From the NCBI GenBank assembly GCA_943787785.1, contig CALSNT010000009.1, positions 1 through 64,000 on the forward strand: 64,000 nt of DNA. The letters run 5' to 3'. The stretch is from an uncultured Paracoccaceae bacterium (lineage in GTDB: Bacteria > Pseudomonadota > Alphaproteobacteria > Rhodobacterales > Rhodobacteraceae). The translations under genes and the position numbers were made by a program. A model generated the notes under the pieces. The model was not told the origin of the DNA. It worked only from the letters and a program-made list of their open reading frames with translations, and ran no database searches. Shown piece by piece: positions 44,715 through 56,800 of the stretch (position 1 is the first letter of the stretch; the number at the start of each line of letters is the position of its first letter).

Positions 44715-45551
44715 GTGGAATTGATCGCTACACTAACTGCGGGCCTGACACCGCAGATTGTCCTGGCCTTCGTGCTGGCGGGGGCCGCCATCGGTGTTTT
44801 GGCGGGGTTGTTTGGGGTCGGCGGTGGAGCGATCAGCGTGCCGGTGTTCTTTGAGGCCTTTCGCATCATGGGTATCACCGACGAAATCGCCATGCCGATG
44901 GGAGTTGGTACTTCGCTGGCGATGATCGCGCCGACCGCAATCCTGTCGGCGCGCCAACATGCAGCCAAGGGCACGGTGGATATGGCTGTGATCCGCGCAT
45001 GGATACTGCCGGTCCTGGCAGGTGTGATCCTCGGCAGTCTGATTGCCAAAGGGGCCGCGCCGGTGGTCTTTCAGGCGGTCTTCGTTGTCGTCGCCGGGAC
45101 ATTGTCGGTCAAGATGTTACTTGGCTCAACCAACTGGAAGTTGCGTGACACGATGCCGGGACGTGTCGGAACCAGCCTCTACGGCATAGTTGTCGGCCTG
45201 ATCTCGACCCTGATGGGGATCGGTGGAGGGGCCGTCTCGAACCTGATCCTCACTCTGAACGGCAAGGACGTACGCGAGGCGGTGTCGACCTCGGCCGGGG
45301 TGGGGGTCATCATCGCGGTGCCAGGGGCGTTGGGCTATATGGTAGTCGGCTGGGGGCGCGAAGGGTTGCCGCCGGATGCGCTGGGATTCGTATCGGTTTT
45401 GGCATTGCTGCTGACACTGCCAACGGCGCTGTTGATGACACGGTTCGGCGTCGGACTTGCGCATGCATTGCCACAGAAGATTCTAGGGCGATTTTTCGGC
45501 TGCTTTCTGGCAATCGTCAGCATCCGATTCCTGCTGGAGATCATTACCTAG
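44715..45551 (+). CDS. TauE/SafE-family anion exporter, copy 4
   Basis: 278-residue membrane protein with the family glycine motif (GVLAGLFGVGGGAISVPVFF) and its repeat (STLMGIGGGAVSNLILTL) in the second half, the standard two-fold layout. The GTG at 44715 has CCGGAGCC upstream; the frame back to 44619 overlaps the CMD gene. It overlaps the convergent crotonase gene by 4 bp. Different subgroup from copies 1 and 3. Confidence 0.88.
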   Translation: MELIATLTAGLTPQIVLAFVLAGAAIGVLAGLFGVGGGAISVPVFFEAFRIMGITDEIAMPMGVGTSLAMIAPTAILSARQHAAKGTVDMAVIRAWILPVLAGVILGSLIAKGAAPVVFQAVFVVVAGTLSVKMLLGSTNWKLRDTMPGRVGTSLYGIVVGLISTLMGIGGGAVSNLILTLNGKDVREAVSTSAGVGVIIAVPGALGYMVVGWGREGLPPDALGFVSVLALLLTLPTALLMTRFGVGLAHALPQKILGRFFGCFLAIVSIRFLLEIIT

Positions 45552-46381
45552 TCGGCGTCTGACCTGCCACTCTTGCTCCATTCCGGCGGTCGTTTTTCGA
45601 GGAACGCCTTGATCCCTTCCTCCGCATCGGCTTGCAGCATGTTGGCCACCATCACCTCGCGCGTGAACTCGTAGGCGTCGGGAAGCGCCATTTCGATCTG
45701 GCGATAAAACGCCTCTTTGCCGATCTTCACAGTTACCGGGGATTTTGCGGCGATCTGCTGGGCCAGTTTCTGGGTCGCTTTAGTCAGTTCTTCCGGCGGA
45801 ACGAGGTCGTTGATCAAGCCGATGCTCCGTGCCTCCTCGGCGTCGATCAGATCACCGGTCAGGAGCATCTTCATCGACTGCTTGCGCCCGACGTTGCGCG
45901 ACAGGGCGACCATCGGGGTCGAACAGAACAGCCCGATATTCACCCCGGGTGTTGCAAATTTCGCAGTGTCTGCCGCAAGGGCCAGATCGCATGTCGCGAC
46001 CAGTTGGCATCCTGCAGCCGTCGCAGTGGCGTGAACCGAGGCGATCACCGGTTTCGGACAGCGGATGATCGCCATCATCACTTCGGCGCAGGCGCTCATC
46101 GTCTGGTCAAAGAAGGCCGCGCCGCCATCCGCCTCGGCACGCGCTGCGGTTAGTTCTTTCAGGTCGTGACCAGCGCAGAATGCCGGGCCGTTTGCCGCCA
46201 GAGTGAGGACGTGAACCGACGGATCTTCGGAACACGAAACGACGGCAGCCTTCAACTGCCTCAGCAATTCCAATGACAGGCTGTTGCGCGCCTGCGGGCG
46301 ATTGAGCGTCAACGTGACCACATGCCCCGTCTGTTTGCTTGCCAGGACCGTATCGGAGGTTTGGGTTTCCACGGGTCGCAT
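45548..46381 (-). CDS. Enoyl-CoA hydratase/isomerase family protein (ECHDC3-like)
   Basis: 277-residue crotonase fold. ANGPAFCAGHDLKEL forms the first oxyanion-hole segment, and TPGVNIGLFCSTPMVALSR replaces the usual catalytic region, as in ECHDC3-type proteins that lack the standard active Glu pair. Start at ATG 46381 (TTG 46387 possible); ribosome site unclear. Neighbours are a monooxygenase and an acyl-CoA dehydrogenase, so it may serve CoA-thioester breakdown, but the missing Glu pair means hydratase activity is uncertain. Confidence 0.87.
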   Translation of the reverse strand: MRPVETQTSDTVLASKQTGHVVTLTLNRPQARNSLSLELLRQLKAAVVSCSEDPSVHVLTLAANGPAFCAGHDLKELTAARAEADGGAAFFDQTMSACAEVMMAIIRCPKPVIASVHATATAAGCQLVATCDLALAADTAKFATPGVNIGLFCSTPMVALSRNVGRKQSMKMLLTGDLIDAEEARSIGLINDLVPPEELTKATQKLAQQIAAKSPVTVKIGKEAFYRQIEMALPDAYEFTREVMVANMLQADAEEGIKAFLEKRPPEWSKSGRSDAD

Positions 46382-46440
46382 CCTCAATGTACTTCGCTTG
46401 AATGATGTGGCGGATTGCGGCGTGGTGCAACTTGTGCGGT

Positions 46441-48030
46441 CTAGCGACCGGCGACGACGCTGAGCACCTTCTCCGCAATCGCATGCGTTCCAGCCCAGGC
46501 GACAAAGTGATCCGGGCGCACCAGTATCAACGGAGCGCCATAATCGGTGATCGCCTGTGGAGGCAGTTTCGCGTGGACGTCGAAGGGCAACCTCAGCACG
46601 TCCGACGCAGACTGAAAGTCGGCGATCTTGCGGATCGTGGCTTCGTCCGCATCGGCAGGGGCAAGCAACGTGAAACCGGCGCCAAGAAGATCGAATGTCG
46701 TTTCGTCGCCCGACATGGGTAGCGGGGCCAGATGGTGGCCCGGACGTGCTGCGACAAGGTGGTCGCCGACGGCGCTCGGCTTGCCTCCGTTGCCGTCCGA
46801 AACGACAGGTGAGCCTTCATAGTTCGGTTCAAACCTGAATACGCTTGGATCGCCTTCGGCGCGCTTGGCCCAGGCAGCCTCGAATGCGGCACGGTCGCGT
46901 TCGGGTGTGTAGGTGGCAAGAAAATCGCGGTCGGCGTCGATGTACCCGGCGATAAAATGTTGCGCGGTCGAGGCAAAAACCGGGCGGCGCTCGCCGTCAT
47001 AGCTGTCCAGAAGTGTGTCGGCTTTGCCTTCGACGGCCGCTGCCAGCTTCCAGCCCAGATTGCGCGCATCTTCCAGCCCGAGGTTGATGCCAAAGCCACC
47101 ATAGGGCGGGTGGCTGTGGGCGGCGTCTCCGGCGACAAAGACCCGGCCGTCACGGTAGCAGTTGGCGATGGCGAACCGCAAATCCCAGAAGCCGATGTAG
47201 TCGATGTCGAGCGCGAATTCTGTGCCAACGGCACGGTGAATCATGCCTGCAAAGTCGAAGCCGTCCTGTGTTGTTCCGACCGGCACAGGTGCATGAAAAA
47301 ACCAGCTGTGGCCGACGTCGACACGACCAAAGAACTGCCAGTAGCCCTCAAAATCCGGGTGCAGGGCGTTGAAGAAGGCCTTGCCGGGATAGCGCTCCAT
47401 AAGATCATGCAGGTCGGTCGAGCGGAACACGACCAGCGCCATCTGGCGGTCGTGGTCGCTTCGGGTCTGAGTAATGCCGACGCTTTCGCGCACCACGGAT
47501 TTGCTTCCGTCGCAGCCGACCAGATAGCGGGCGCGCAAACTGCGCCTCTCTTCTCCGCGATGCTTGCCGATGGTTAGCGTCACGTCGGCGTCTGTCTGGT
47601 CGACCGACAGACCGGACCAACCGTAAATCACCTCGACGGTAGGCAATTCGGCGACGCGGGCGCGCAGCACCTTTTCGGTGTCGTATTGTGGAAGCCGGAC
47701 GTTGCCGGCGGCATAAAACTTCTTAACGGCAGAGCGGTTCAGCCACTCATAGCTATAATCACCCAGCAAAGTGCCGTAGCAATACATCCCCCCGGTTCCG
47801 GCGCCTTCGGGCAGGGGATGGGCAGAACGTACGGCCTCTTCGCAGTGCCAGGCACGGAAGTGCTCCGCCGTTCGTTGCGTCAAATTTTGGCCCTTTGGGA
47901 CGGGTTGCGGATCTGGATAGCGCTCGACGACGACGACCCGAATTCCGCGCTGTCCAAGGTCAATGGCCAGCCCCATTCCGACCGGCCCGCCACCACAGAT
48001 TATCACGTCGAATTCGAAGTCCTGCCCCAT
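46441..48030 (-). CDS. FAD-dependent aromatic monooxygenase (PheA/TfdB type)
   Basis: 529-residue group A flavoprotein hydroxylase. FAD-binding [17 protein letters not shown] at the start, the DG motif in [16 protein letters not shown] and the GD motif in [20 protein letters not shown] are intact, and a C-terminal thioredoxin-like domain follows. Hydroxylates phenol-like or hydroxybenzoate-like substrates using NAD(P)H and oxygen. ATG 48030 has AGGAATT upstream; the frame to 48153 overlaps the divergent acyl-CoA dehydrogenase gene. Confidence 0.9.
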   Translation of the reverse strand: MGQDFEFDVIICGGGPVGMGLAIDLGQRGIRVVVVERYPDPQPVPKGQNLTQRTAEHFRAWHCEEAVRSAHPLPEGAGTGGMYCYGTLLGDYSYEWLNRSAVKKFYAAGNVRLPQYDTEKVLRARVAELPTVEVIYGWSGLSVDQTDADVTLTIGKHRGEERRSLRARYLVGCDGSKSVVRESVGITQTRSDHDRQMALVVFRSTDLHDLMERYPGKAFFNALHPDFEGYWQFFGRVDVGHSWFFHAPVPVGTTQDGFDFAGMIHRAVGTEFALDIDYIGFWDLRFAIANCYRDGRVFVAGDAAHSHPPYGGFGINLGLEDARNLGWKLAAAVEGKADTLLDSYDGERRPVFASTAQHFIAGYIDADRDFLATYTPERDRAAFEAAWAKRAEGDPSVFRFEPNYEGSPVVSDGNGGKPSAVGDHLVAARPGHHLAPLPMSGDETTFDLLGAGFTLLAPADADEATIRKIADFQSASDVLRLPFDVHAKLPPQAITDYGAPLILVRPDHFVAWAGTHAIAEKVLSVVAGR

Positions 48031-48145
48031 GCGCAATTCCTGCCTGATAGCGTTAAAGCACGCAAGACACTGCCTCAGCCGGTTGACGCCACCGGGCAAT
48101 TCCCGGACACCATCGGCCAACCCTTTCCCTGCCGGAGCCACCCCG

Positions 48146-49360
48146 ATGCCCAAAGACTTACCCGCTCATAGCCGACCGAACCTGTCATCGTTTTCGTGGG
48201 AGGATGCCTTTCTGCTGGAAGATCAACTCAGCGAAGACGAACGCATGATGCGCGATGCGGCGAAGAACTTTGCGGCAGAGAGACTCGCGCCCAAAGTGAT
48301 CAAGGCATATGCAGAGGAATCCGTGGATCCCGGCATATTCGCTGAAATGGGTGAAATGGGCCTGCTGGGCCTGACTGTCCCGGAAGAATACGGCGGTCTC
48401 GGCGCGTCCTACGTGACCTACGGGTTGGTCGCGCGCGAGATTGAGCGGGTGGACAGCGGGTACAGGTCGATGATGTCGGTTCAGTCATCCCTCGTGATGT
48501 ATCCGATCTATGCCTATGGAACCGATGAGCAGCGCGAAAAGTACCTGCCGAAACTGGCGGCGGGAGAGTCGATCGGCTGTTTCGGGCTGACGGAACCGGA
48601 CGCGGGCTCGGACCCGGCGGGTATGAAGACGACTGCAAAGGCAGTTCAGGGTGGGTATCTACTGAACGGGTCGAAAATGTGGATCTCGAACAGCCCGATC
48701 GCCGACGTCTTCGTGATCTGGGCAAAGTCGGATGCTCATGATGGGGCAATCAAGGGTTTCGTGCTTGAGAAAGGCGCGAAGGGGCTGAGTGCGCCGAAGA
48801 TTGCAGGCAAGCAAAGCCTGCGGGCGAGCGTGACGGGTGAGATTGTGTTGAAGGATGTTGAGGTAGGCGAGGATGCATTGCTGCCGGGTGTCGAGGGGCT
48901 GAAGGGCCCGTTCGGCTGTCTCAACCGGGCGCGCTATGGCATCGCATGGGGTGTGTTGGGTGCAGCCGAATTCTGCTGGCACGCGGCAAGGCAGTACGGG
49001 CTGGACCGCAAACAGTTTGGCAAACCAATCGCGCAGAACCAGTTGTTTCAGTTGAAGCTGGCGAACATGCAGACCGAGATTTCATTGGGCCTACAGGCGG
49101 CGCTGCGGGTCGGGCGGCTGATGGATGAGGCCAAGGCGGCGCCGGAGATGATCAGTATCATCAAACGCAACAACTGCGGCAAGGCGCTGGAAATCGCGCG
49201 ACTGGCGCGGGACATGCACGGGGGCAACGGAATCTCTGAGGAATTTCAGGTAATCCGCCACATGATGAACCTTGAAACGGTGAATACCTATGAGGGGACG
49301 CATGACGTCCACGCGTTGATTCTGGGGCGCGCGCAGACCGGGCTGCAGGCGTTTTTCTGA
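48146..49360 (+). CDS. gcdH: Acyl-CoA dehydrogenase, glutaryl-CoA dehydrogenase-like
   Basis: 404 residues with the full ACAD fold. [13 protein letters not shown]-type FAD/substrate motif ([16 protein letters not shown]), [12 protein letters not shown] typical of glutaryl-CoA dehydrogenases, and the catalytic Glu in [17 protein letters not shown]. It would oxidatively decarboxylate glutaryl-CoA to crotonyl-CoA, fitting lysine or aromatic-compound breakdown. ATG 48146 follows GCCGGAGCC; divergent from the monooxygenase with 115 bp between starts. Confidence 0.87.
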   Translation: MPKDLPAHSRPNLSSFSWEDAFLLEDQLSEDERMMRDAAKNFAAERLAPKVIKAYAEESVDPGIFAEMGEMGLLGLTVPEEYGGLGASYVTYGLVAREIERVDSGYRSMMSVQSSLVMYPIYAYGTDEQREKYLPKLAAGESIGCFGLTEPDAGSDPAGMKTTAKAVQGGYLLNGSKMWISNSPIADVFVIWAKSDAHDGAIKGFVLEKGAKGLSAPKIAGKQSLRASVTGEIVLKDVEVGEDALLPGVEGLKGPFGCLNRARYGIAWGVLGAAEFCWHAARQYGLDRKQFGKPIAQNQLFQLKLANMQTEISLGLQAALRVGRLMDEAKAAPEMISIIKRNNCGKALEIARLARDMHGGNGISEEFQVIRHMMNLETVNTYEGTHDVHALILGRAQTGLQAFF

Positions 49361-49623
49361 GGCAGGTCGCAACTGGAATTCACTTGAAATGACCGCGATC
49401 AAGCCCCCGACTGTGGCACGGAATCTAGCCTGAACAGCGACAGGCGCGCCACTGCTCCTCGTTTACTGCGACCGCGACAGACAGGGCGTGCGCGCCTGCA
49501 AGTTCGTTTTTGATCACTGGGCTGGGGTGCGCGGCTGCATTGTATTGCGTCCCACAATCGCCCGTCCAAATCAGCCCGGCTTCCATACTGGTCGGCCAAG
49601 GAAGCGCTCGGCCAAATTGCGCG
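49361..49623. other. Intergenic spacer between convergent genes
   Basis: 263 bp between the acyl-CoA dehydrogenase and gpt stops. Short open frames run through it on the reverse strand, but none has family support or a ribosome site. No terminator is obvious. Confidence 0.4.
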
Positions 49624-50127
49624 TCAATCCGTCCCGCGATAGGGCGGCACATATTGCATCGCCATGTCCCAAGGGAAGAAAATCCAGGTGTCCTGGCTGA
49701 CCTCGGTGATGAATGTGTCGACCTGCGAATTGCCTGCCGGTTTCGCATAAACCGTGGCGAAATGCGCCTTGGGATAAAGCGCGCGGACGACTTCCAGCGT
49801 TTTCCCTGAATCGACCAGATCGTCGACGATCAAAATGCCGGTGCCATCGCCCATCATCTTGGCGTCGGGCATTTTCAACACCGATGCCTCGGCCTGATCC
49901 TGATGGTCGTAGGATTTGACGCTGATAGTGTCGACCGTTCTCACGTCCAACTCGCGCGCCACGATCATCGCCGGTGCCATGCCACCACGCGTAATTGCTA
50001 CCACGGCTTTCCAATCACCGCCATCGGGCCCGTGTCCATCCAGCCGCCACGCCAAGGCGCGGGAGTCGCGGTGGATCTGATCCCAGCTGACGTGAAAACC
50101 CTTTTCGTGGGGTAGGCGGTCGGTCAT
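49624..50127 (-). CDS. gpt: Xanthine-guanine phosphoribosyltransferase
   Basis: 167-residue purine-salvage enzyme that converts guanine, xanthine or hypoxanthine plus PRPP to the nucleotide. The PRPP-binding motif [13 protein letters not shown], the early [14 protein letters not shown] and the base-binding TWIFFPWDM are typical. It lies 5 bp downstream of fabI on the same strand. Confidence 0.95.
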   Translation of the reverse strand: MTDRLPHEKGFHVSWDQIHRDSRALAWRLDGHGPDGGDWKAVVAITRGGMAPAMIVARELDVRTVDTISVKSYDHQDQAEASVLKMPDAKMMGDGTGILIVDDLVDSGKTLEVVRALYPKAHFATVYAKPAGNSQVDTFITEVSQDTWIFFPWDMAMQYVPPYRGTD

Positions 50128-50132
50128 CCGGG

Positions 50133-50975
50133 TCAGTCCTTTGCCAGTTCCTTGGTCATATCGGGCGCGTCCGGGTTTTTCATACCGATGACATGGTAGC
50201 CCGAATCGACATGGTGGATTTCACCGGTAACGGCGCTGGAGAGGTCCGAACAGAAGTAGAGGGCGGATTTGCCGACCTCGTCCTGAGTAACGTTTCGGCG
50301 CAGGGGTGAGTTCAACTCGTTCCATTTCAGGATATAGCGGAAATCGCCGATGCCGGACGCAGCCAGCGTCTTGATCGTTCCGGCGCTGATCGCATTGACG
50401 CGGATGTTATCCTTGCCCAGATCCTCGGCCATGTAGCGCACACTGGTCTCAAGTGCGGCCTTGGCGACGCCCATGACGTTGTAATGCGGCATCACCCGCT
50501 CGGCCCCGAGGTAGGTGAGCGTCAGCAGCGACCCTCCGTTCGGCATCATCGCCGCAGCGCGCTGGCAGACGGCGGTGAAGGAGAATACCGAGATATCCAT
50601 GGTCGAGCGGAAGTTTTCGGGTGACGTATCGACGTAGCGCCCGCGCAGCTCGTTCTTGTCGGAAAAGCCGATGGCGTGGACCACGAAGTCGAGGTTGCCC
50701 CAGCGGTCCTTGATCTCAGCGAACAGCCGGTCGAGCGACGCGGCATCGCCAACATCGCATTCGACCAGAAAATCGCTGCCCAGCGACTCGGCCAATGGGC
50801 GCACGCGCTTTTCCAACGGTCCGCCTTGATGCGAGAAACATAGCTCGGCACCCGCATCCGAGAACTGCCTGGCCACGCCCCACGCGATGGACTTGTCGTT
50901 GGCAAGGCCCATGATCAGGCCCCGCTTTCCGGCCATCAGCCCGCCCGTCGATGGTCCCGTCGATCCCGTTGACAT
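50133..50975 (-). CDS. fabI: Enoyl-[acyl-carrier-protein] reductase (NADH)
   Basis: 280-residue SDR enzyme of fatty-acid elongation. Nucleotide-binding [13 protein letters not shown] and the FabI active-site Tyr/Lys in [13 protein letters not shown] (Y-x6-K, not the Y-x3-K of general SDRs) identify it. ATG 50975 begins MSTGSTGPS; a longer frame to 51026 is not needed. Divergent from pdxH across 90 bp. Confidence 0.95.
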   Translation of the reverse strand: MSTGSTGPSTGGLMAGKRGLIMGLANDKSIAWGVARQFSDAGAELCFSHQGGPLEKRVRPLAESLGSDFLVECDVGDAASLDRLFAEIKDRWGNLDFVVHAIGFSDKNELRGRYVDTSPENFRSTMDISVFSFTAVCQRAAAMMPNGGSLLTLTYLGAERVMPHYNVMGVAKAALETSVRYMAEDLGKDNIRVNAISAGTIKTLAASGIGDFRYILKWNELNSPLRRNVTQDEVGKSALYFCSDLSSAVTGEIHHVDSGYHVIGMKNPDAPDMTKELAKD

Positions 50976-51065
50976 TCGTTGCACCCCGGCTAGTTGTCGG
51001 TTCTTGGCGTTTAGGCCATTGACCAAAGGTCATCAAGGCCTTCGCCCGCAACCAGAGGTGGATAA

Positions 51066-51671
51066 ATGCCCGAACGTGATGGGATTTTTGCCGGTGACGA
51101 CCCATTTCAACTGGCACGAGATTGGCTGGCCGAGGCAGCGACAACTGAGGTCAACGATCCGACGGCAATGGCGTTGTCGACTGTCGATGCCGACGGATTG
51201 CCCAACGCCCGCATGGTGCTGCTCAAAGAGATCGAGGATGACGGCTTCGTTTTTTACACCAACTATGGCAGTGCGAAAGCTTCCGAGATTGACAGCTCGG
51301 GAACCGCGGCGTTCGTGATGCACTGGAAATCATTGCGTCGTCAGGTGCGAGCGCGTGGCACCGTCGAACGAGTGGGTGGCGAACAGGCGGACGCCTACTA
51401 CAACAGCCGTGCATTGCAGAGTCGGCTGGGGGCGTGGGCATCGGATCAATCGCAGCCACTGTCGTCGCGTGCTGCACTTTTGGCCAAGGTCGCCAAAGTC
51501 ACGGCGACCAAGGGCACAAACCCTCCGCGGCCTCCGTTTTGGGGTGGTTATCGCATAACTCCGGTCGAGATCGAGTTTTGGGCGGACGGGCAATTTCGCC
51601 TTCACGACCGCTTTCGCTGGCGGCGTGCTGGTCCCGGTGCCCAGTGGGATGTGCAGAGATTGCATCCCTGA
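51066..51671 (+). CDS. pdxH: Pyridoxamine 5'-phosphate oxidase
   Basis: 201-residue FMN enzyme making pyridoxal 5'-phosphate. Motifs [39 protein letters not shown] and the C-terminal [20 protein letters not shown] with conserved final RLHP end are complete. Length matches family (about 200-218). Divergent from fabI. Confidence 0.95.
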   Translation: MPERDGIFAGDDPFQLARDWLAEAATTEVNDPTAMALSTVDADGLPNARMVLLKEIEDDGFVFYTNYGSAKASEIDSSGTAAFVMHWKSLRRQVRARGTVERVGGEQADAYYNSRALQSRLGAWASDQSQPLSSRAALLAKVAKVTATKGTNPPRPPFWGGYRITPVEIEFWADGQFRLHDRFRWRRAGPGAQWDVQRLHP

Positions 51672-51798
51672 CATTCCTCCGCTACGTTGTTTAACGTAAC
51701 TATTTTGCGCAATTGGCAGGCGGGTCTATTTCCAAATTGTCCAAAACCTGTCAACTATTGCGAGGCGCAATCTGGGGAGGTTGCGCGGAGATGTGCGT

Positions 51799-52329
51799 AT
51801 GATGGATGATCAAGTTGTCGTGTCTCGGCGCGTAAATGGTCGGGTGAAGTGGTTCGATCCTGCAAAGGGATTCGGTTTTATTTTGGCCGATGACGGCGGG
51901 TCAGACATTCTGCTGCATGCGAATGTCCTGAGGAATTATGGTCAAAGCTCGGTCGCGGATGCGGCATTGGTTGATGTCGACGTGCAGGAAACGGCGCGCG
52001 GACTGCAGGCCGTTCTGGTCCATCATATTGAACCGCCAATGGACGAAGAGGATGAGTCGGAGGACGCAACGCATTTCTTGCAGCCCGATCCCGGCACGCC
52101 CCTGGAGCCCGCGCGCGTGAAATGGTTCGACAAGGCCAAGGGATTTGGCTTCGCCAATATCTTTGGCAGTGATGCGGATGTGTTTTTACACGTCGAAGTT
52201 TTGCGCCGCTCCGGTTTGGCGGACCTACAACCCGGTGAGGCTGTTGCCCTACAAGTGACCGACGGTGAGCGTGGCCGCATGGCGACGCTGGTGACAAGCT
52301 GGGAAGCGGCACTTAAACAGGACGAATGA
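51799..52329 (+). CDS. Protein with two cold-shock domains
   Basis: 176 residues with two CSDs (about 8-75 and 103-170) joined by an acidic linker (MDEEDESEDATHF). RNA-binding motif RNP1-like KGFGFI/FILADD is in the first and KGFGFANIF in the second, with FLHVEV as RNP2. Binds RNA or ssDNA. ATG 51799 has GGAG at 51787-51790; a TTG at 51781 would add six residues. It overlaps the DUF192 gene by 4 bp. Confidence 0.93.
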   Translation: MMDDQVVVSRRVNGRVKWFDPAKGFGFILADDGGSDILLHANVLRNYGQSSVADAALVDVDVQETARGLQAVLVHHIEPPMDEEDESEDATHFLQPDPGTPLEPARVKWFDKAKGFGFANIFGSDADVFLHVEVLRRSGLADLQPGEAVALQVTDGERGRMATLVTSWEAALKQDE

Positions 52330-52829
52330 TCGCCCCACTCAGTTTCTATTTCAGTCGCCTCATTCAATACACGGTATTGGCCGGTCTGGCTGCAGCGCTG
52401 GGCGCCCCCGCGTTTGCAGGCGGTTGCCGGGACACGCGCGTCGAGTTGCGCGGCGATTGGGGTACGGCGCGGTTCACTGTAGACGTTGCCGACGACCCGG
52501 ACGAGCGCGCGCAAGGTTTGATGAATGTGGCTGAGATGGCGCCAGGCAAGGGCATGTTGTTTGTCTATGAATTCCCGCAGCCGGCCTCGTTCTGGATGCG
52601 CAATACGCTGATCCCGTTGGATATGATTTTCGCCGATCAGACCGGAACCGTTATCAAGGTCCATGAAAACGCCGTGCCGCTGGATGAAACGCCGATTCCG
52701 GGTGGCGACAATGTGCTGTTGGTGCTTGAGGTGAATGGCGGCATGGCCGGAGCCATCGGCATTGTCGAAGGCAGCCAGATCCGTCATCCGTCTCTGGACC
52801 CGGAGTTGGCCGCCTGGCCGTGCCCATAA
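52326..52829 (+). CDS. DUF192-family exported protein
   Basis: 167 residues with a signal peptide (LAAALGAPAFAG) and the DUF192 core: ERAQGLMNVAEMAPGKGMLF, SFWMRNTLIPLDMIF and LEVNGGMAGAIGI. The function of this periplasmic family is not established. It is coupled to the cold-shock gene (ATGA), and tRNA-Pro follows. Confidence 0.92.
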   Translation: MIAPLSFYFSRLIQYTVLAGLAAALGAPAFAGGCRDTRVELRGDWGTARFTVDVADDPDERAQGLMNVAEMAPGKGMLFVYEFPQPASFWMRNTLIPLDMIFADQTGTVIKVHENAVPLDETPIPGGDNVLLVLEVNGGMAGAIGIVEGSQIRHPSLDPELAAWPCP

Positions 52830-52911
52830 CCGGGGTTCGTCGACATTTCGCGAAACAAACCTGCGACTAAGGCTTCCCCTTACCGATTAGTCTTTGTAAA
52901 GGGGGCGCAGT

Positions 52912-53807
<896 letters not shown>

Positions 53808-56800
53808 ATGAAAATCGATCGCAATTTCACGGCAGCGAAGACCGGGGCCTATGGCACCATCGAATTCACCGAGACCAGTTCAGAGATTCGCAATCCTGAT
53901 GGCACCATCGTGTTCAAACTGGATTCCGTCGAGGTGCCGGCAGGCTGGAGCCAGGTCGCATCGGATGTGATTGCGCAGAAGTATTTCCGCAAAGCCGGCG
54001 TTCCGGCGCGTCTAAAGACGGTCAAGGAAAAGGGTGTTCCGGAATTCCTGTGGCGGTCAATTCCCGACGAGGCCGCATTGGCGAACTGCCCGAGGATCAG
54101 CGGTTCGGCGGTGAAGCAAGCGCCAAGCAGGTGTTCGATCGCTTGGCCGGAGCCTGGGCCTATTGGGGCTGGAAGGGCGGCTATTTCACGACTGAGGCGG
54201 ACGCGCGCACTTACTATGACGAGATGCGTTATATGCTTGCGACCCAGCGCGCCGCTCCAAACAGCCCGCAGTGGTTCAACACCGGCCTGCATTGGGCATA
54301 CGGGATCGATGGTCCGTCGCAGGGTCACTATTACGTCGATTTCAAATCCGGCAAGCTGACGAAATCCAAGTCGTCCTACGAGCACCCACAGCCGCACGCA
54401 TGTTTCATCCAGTCGGTCAGCGACGATCTGGTGAACGAAGGCGGCATCATGGACCTTTGGGTGCGTGAGGCACGGCTGTTCAAGTACGGGTCCGGTACCG
54501 GAACTAACTTCAGCTCGCTGCGAGCTGAGGGTGAGCATTTGTCAGGCGGCGGCAAATCGTCGGGCCTGATGGGGTTCCTCAGGATCGGCGACCGTGCGGC
54601 GGGCGCGATCAAATCGGGCGGCACCACGCGCCGCGCCGCCAAAATGGTCATCTGCGACGCGGATCACCCGGATATCGAACAGTTCATCAATTGGAAGGTG
54701 ATCGAGGAACAGAAGGTCGCCAGCATCGTCGCCGGTTCCAAGATGCACGAAGAAAAACTGAACGCGATCTTCGCCGCAATCAAGGCCTGGGACGGGCGCG
54801 AAGAAGATGCTTATGACCCGAAGGTCAACGAAAGCCTGAAAGCGGTCATTCGCGACGCCAAGAAAGTGGCGATCCCGGAAACTTATGTTAAGCGCGTCCT
54901 GGATTATACCAAACAGGGCCACACCAGTATCGAATTCCCGACCTACGACACGGATTGGGATTCCGAGGCTTATTCGTCTGTTTCGGGGCAGAACTCCAAC
55001 AACTCGATCCGCGTCACCGATGCGTTCCTGAAAGCGGTTGAGAATGACGACGATTGGAACCTGATCAACCGCAAGGACGGCAAGACCGCCAAGACCATAA
55101 AGGCGCGGGATCTGTGGGAGCAGGTCGGCCACGCCGCCTGGGCCTGCGCCGATCCCGGCATCCAGTATCACGACACGGTAAACGACTGGCACACATGTAA
55201 AGCAGACGGTGAGATTCGCGGCTCAAACCCTTGTTCGGAATACATGTTTCTGGACGACACGGCCTGCAACCTGGCCTCGATGAACCTGCTGACCTTCCTG
55301 AAAGACGGTGAGTTTCAGGTCGACGATTATGAACATGCGACGCGCCTGTGGACCGTAACGCTGGAGATCAGCGTGACGATGGCGCAGTTCCCGTCCAAGG
55401 AAATTGCGCAGCTGTCCTACGACTTCCGCACGCTGGGCCTTGGCTATGCCAACATCGGCGGGCTGCTGATGAACATGGGGCACAGCTATGACTCTGTAGA
55501 GGGGCGCGCGCTTTGCGGCGCATTGACCGCGATCATGACCGGCGTGGCCTACGCGACAAGTGCCGAGATGGCCTCGGAATTGGGGCCGTTCCCCGGTCAC
55601 AAGCGCAATGCCGAGCATATGCTGCGGGTAATGCGGAACCACCGTAACGCTGCGCATGGAAATAGCAGTGATTACGAGGACTTGGCAACCAATCCTGTTG
55701 CGTTGGATCAGGCCGGCTGTCCCGACAAGCGATTGGTCAAACATGCCACCAAGGCATGGGATCTGGCATTGAAGCTGGGCAAGAAACATGGATACCGGAA
55801 CGCGCAGACCACTGTAATCGCGCCGACTGGAACCATCGGACTGGTGATGGATTGCGACACCACCGGGATTGAGCCGGACTTTGCGCTGGTGAAATTCAAA
55901 AAGCTGGCCGGGGGCGGTTACTTCAAGATCATTAACCGCTCTGTCCCGCAAGCGCTTGAGGGAATTGGATATTCCTCATCGGAGATTGAAGAGATCATCT
56001 CATATGCCGTGGGGCATGGTTCCCTTGGGAATGCGCCGGGGATCAACCACACCAGCCTGATCGGTCACGGGTTCGGCCCTGAAGAGATCGAGAAGATCGA
56101 GGCAGCGCTGCCCTCGGCATTCGACATCCGTTTCGTGTTCAACCAGTGGACGCTGGGCGCGGAGTTTTGCACCGATGTGCTGGGTATTCCGGCGGCGAAA
56201 ATGACCGATCCGGGGTTCGATCTGCTGGCTCACCTTGGCTTCAAACGCAAAGAGATTGAGGCGGCCAACGATCACGTCTGTGGGACCATGACCCTGGAAG
56301 GCGCTCCGCATCTGAAGGAAGAGCACTACGCGATCTTCGATTGCGCCAACCCCTGCGGCAAGAAGGGCAAGCGATTCCTCTCCGTCGACAGCCACATCTA
56401 TATGATGGCCGCCGCGCAGTCCTTCATCTCGGGCGCGATCTCCAAAACGATCAACATGCCCAACGATGCGACGATCGAGGATTGTCAGAAGGCCTATGAG
56501 CTCAGCTGGTCGCTGGGGATCAAGGCCAATGCGCTGTACCGCGATGGTTCGAAACTGTCCCAACCGCTGGCGGCTGCGCTGGTGGAGGATGATGACGAGG
56601 CCGCCGAGGTGCTTGAGACCGGCAGCTCGCAGGAAAAGGCGGCCGTTCTAGCCGAGAAGATGGTCGAGAAGATCATTTATAAGGAGGTCCTCAGCCGTAA
56701 ACGCGACCGGATGCCGGAACGCCGCAGAGGGTACACCCAGAAAGCGGTTGTCGGGGGTCACAAGGTCTACCTGCGCACTGGCGAATACCAAGATGGCAAG

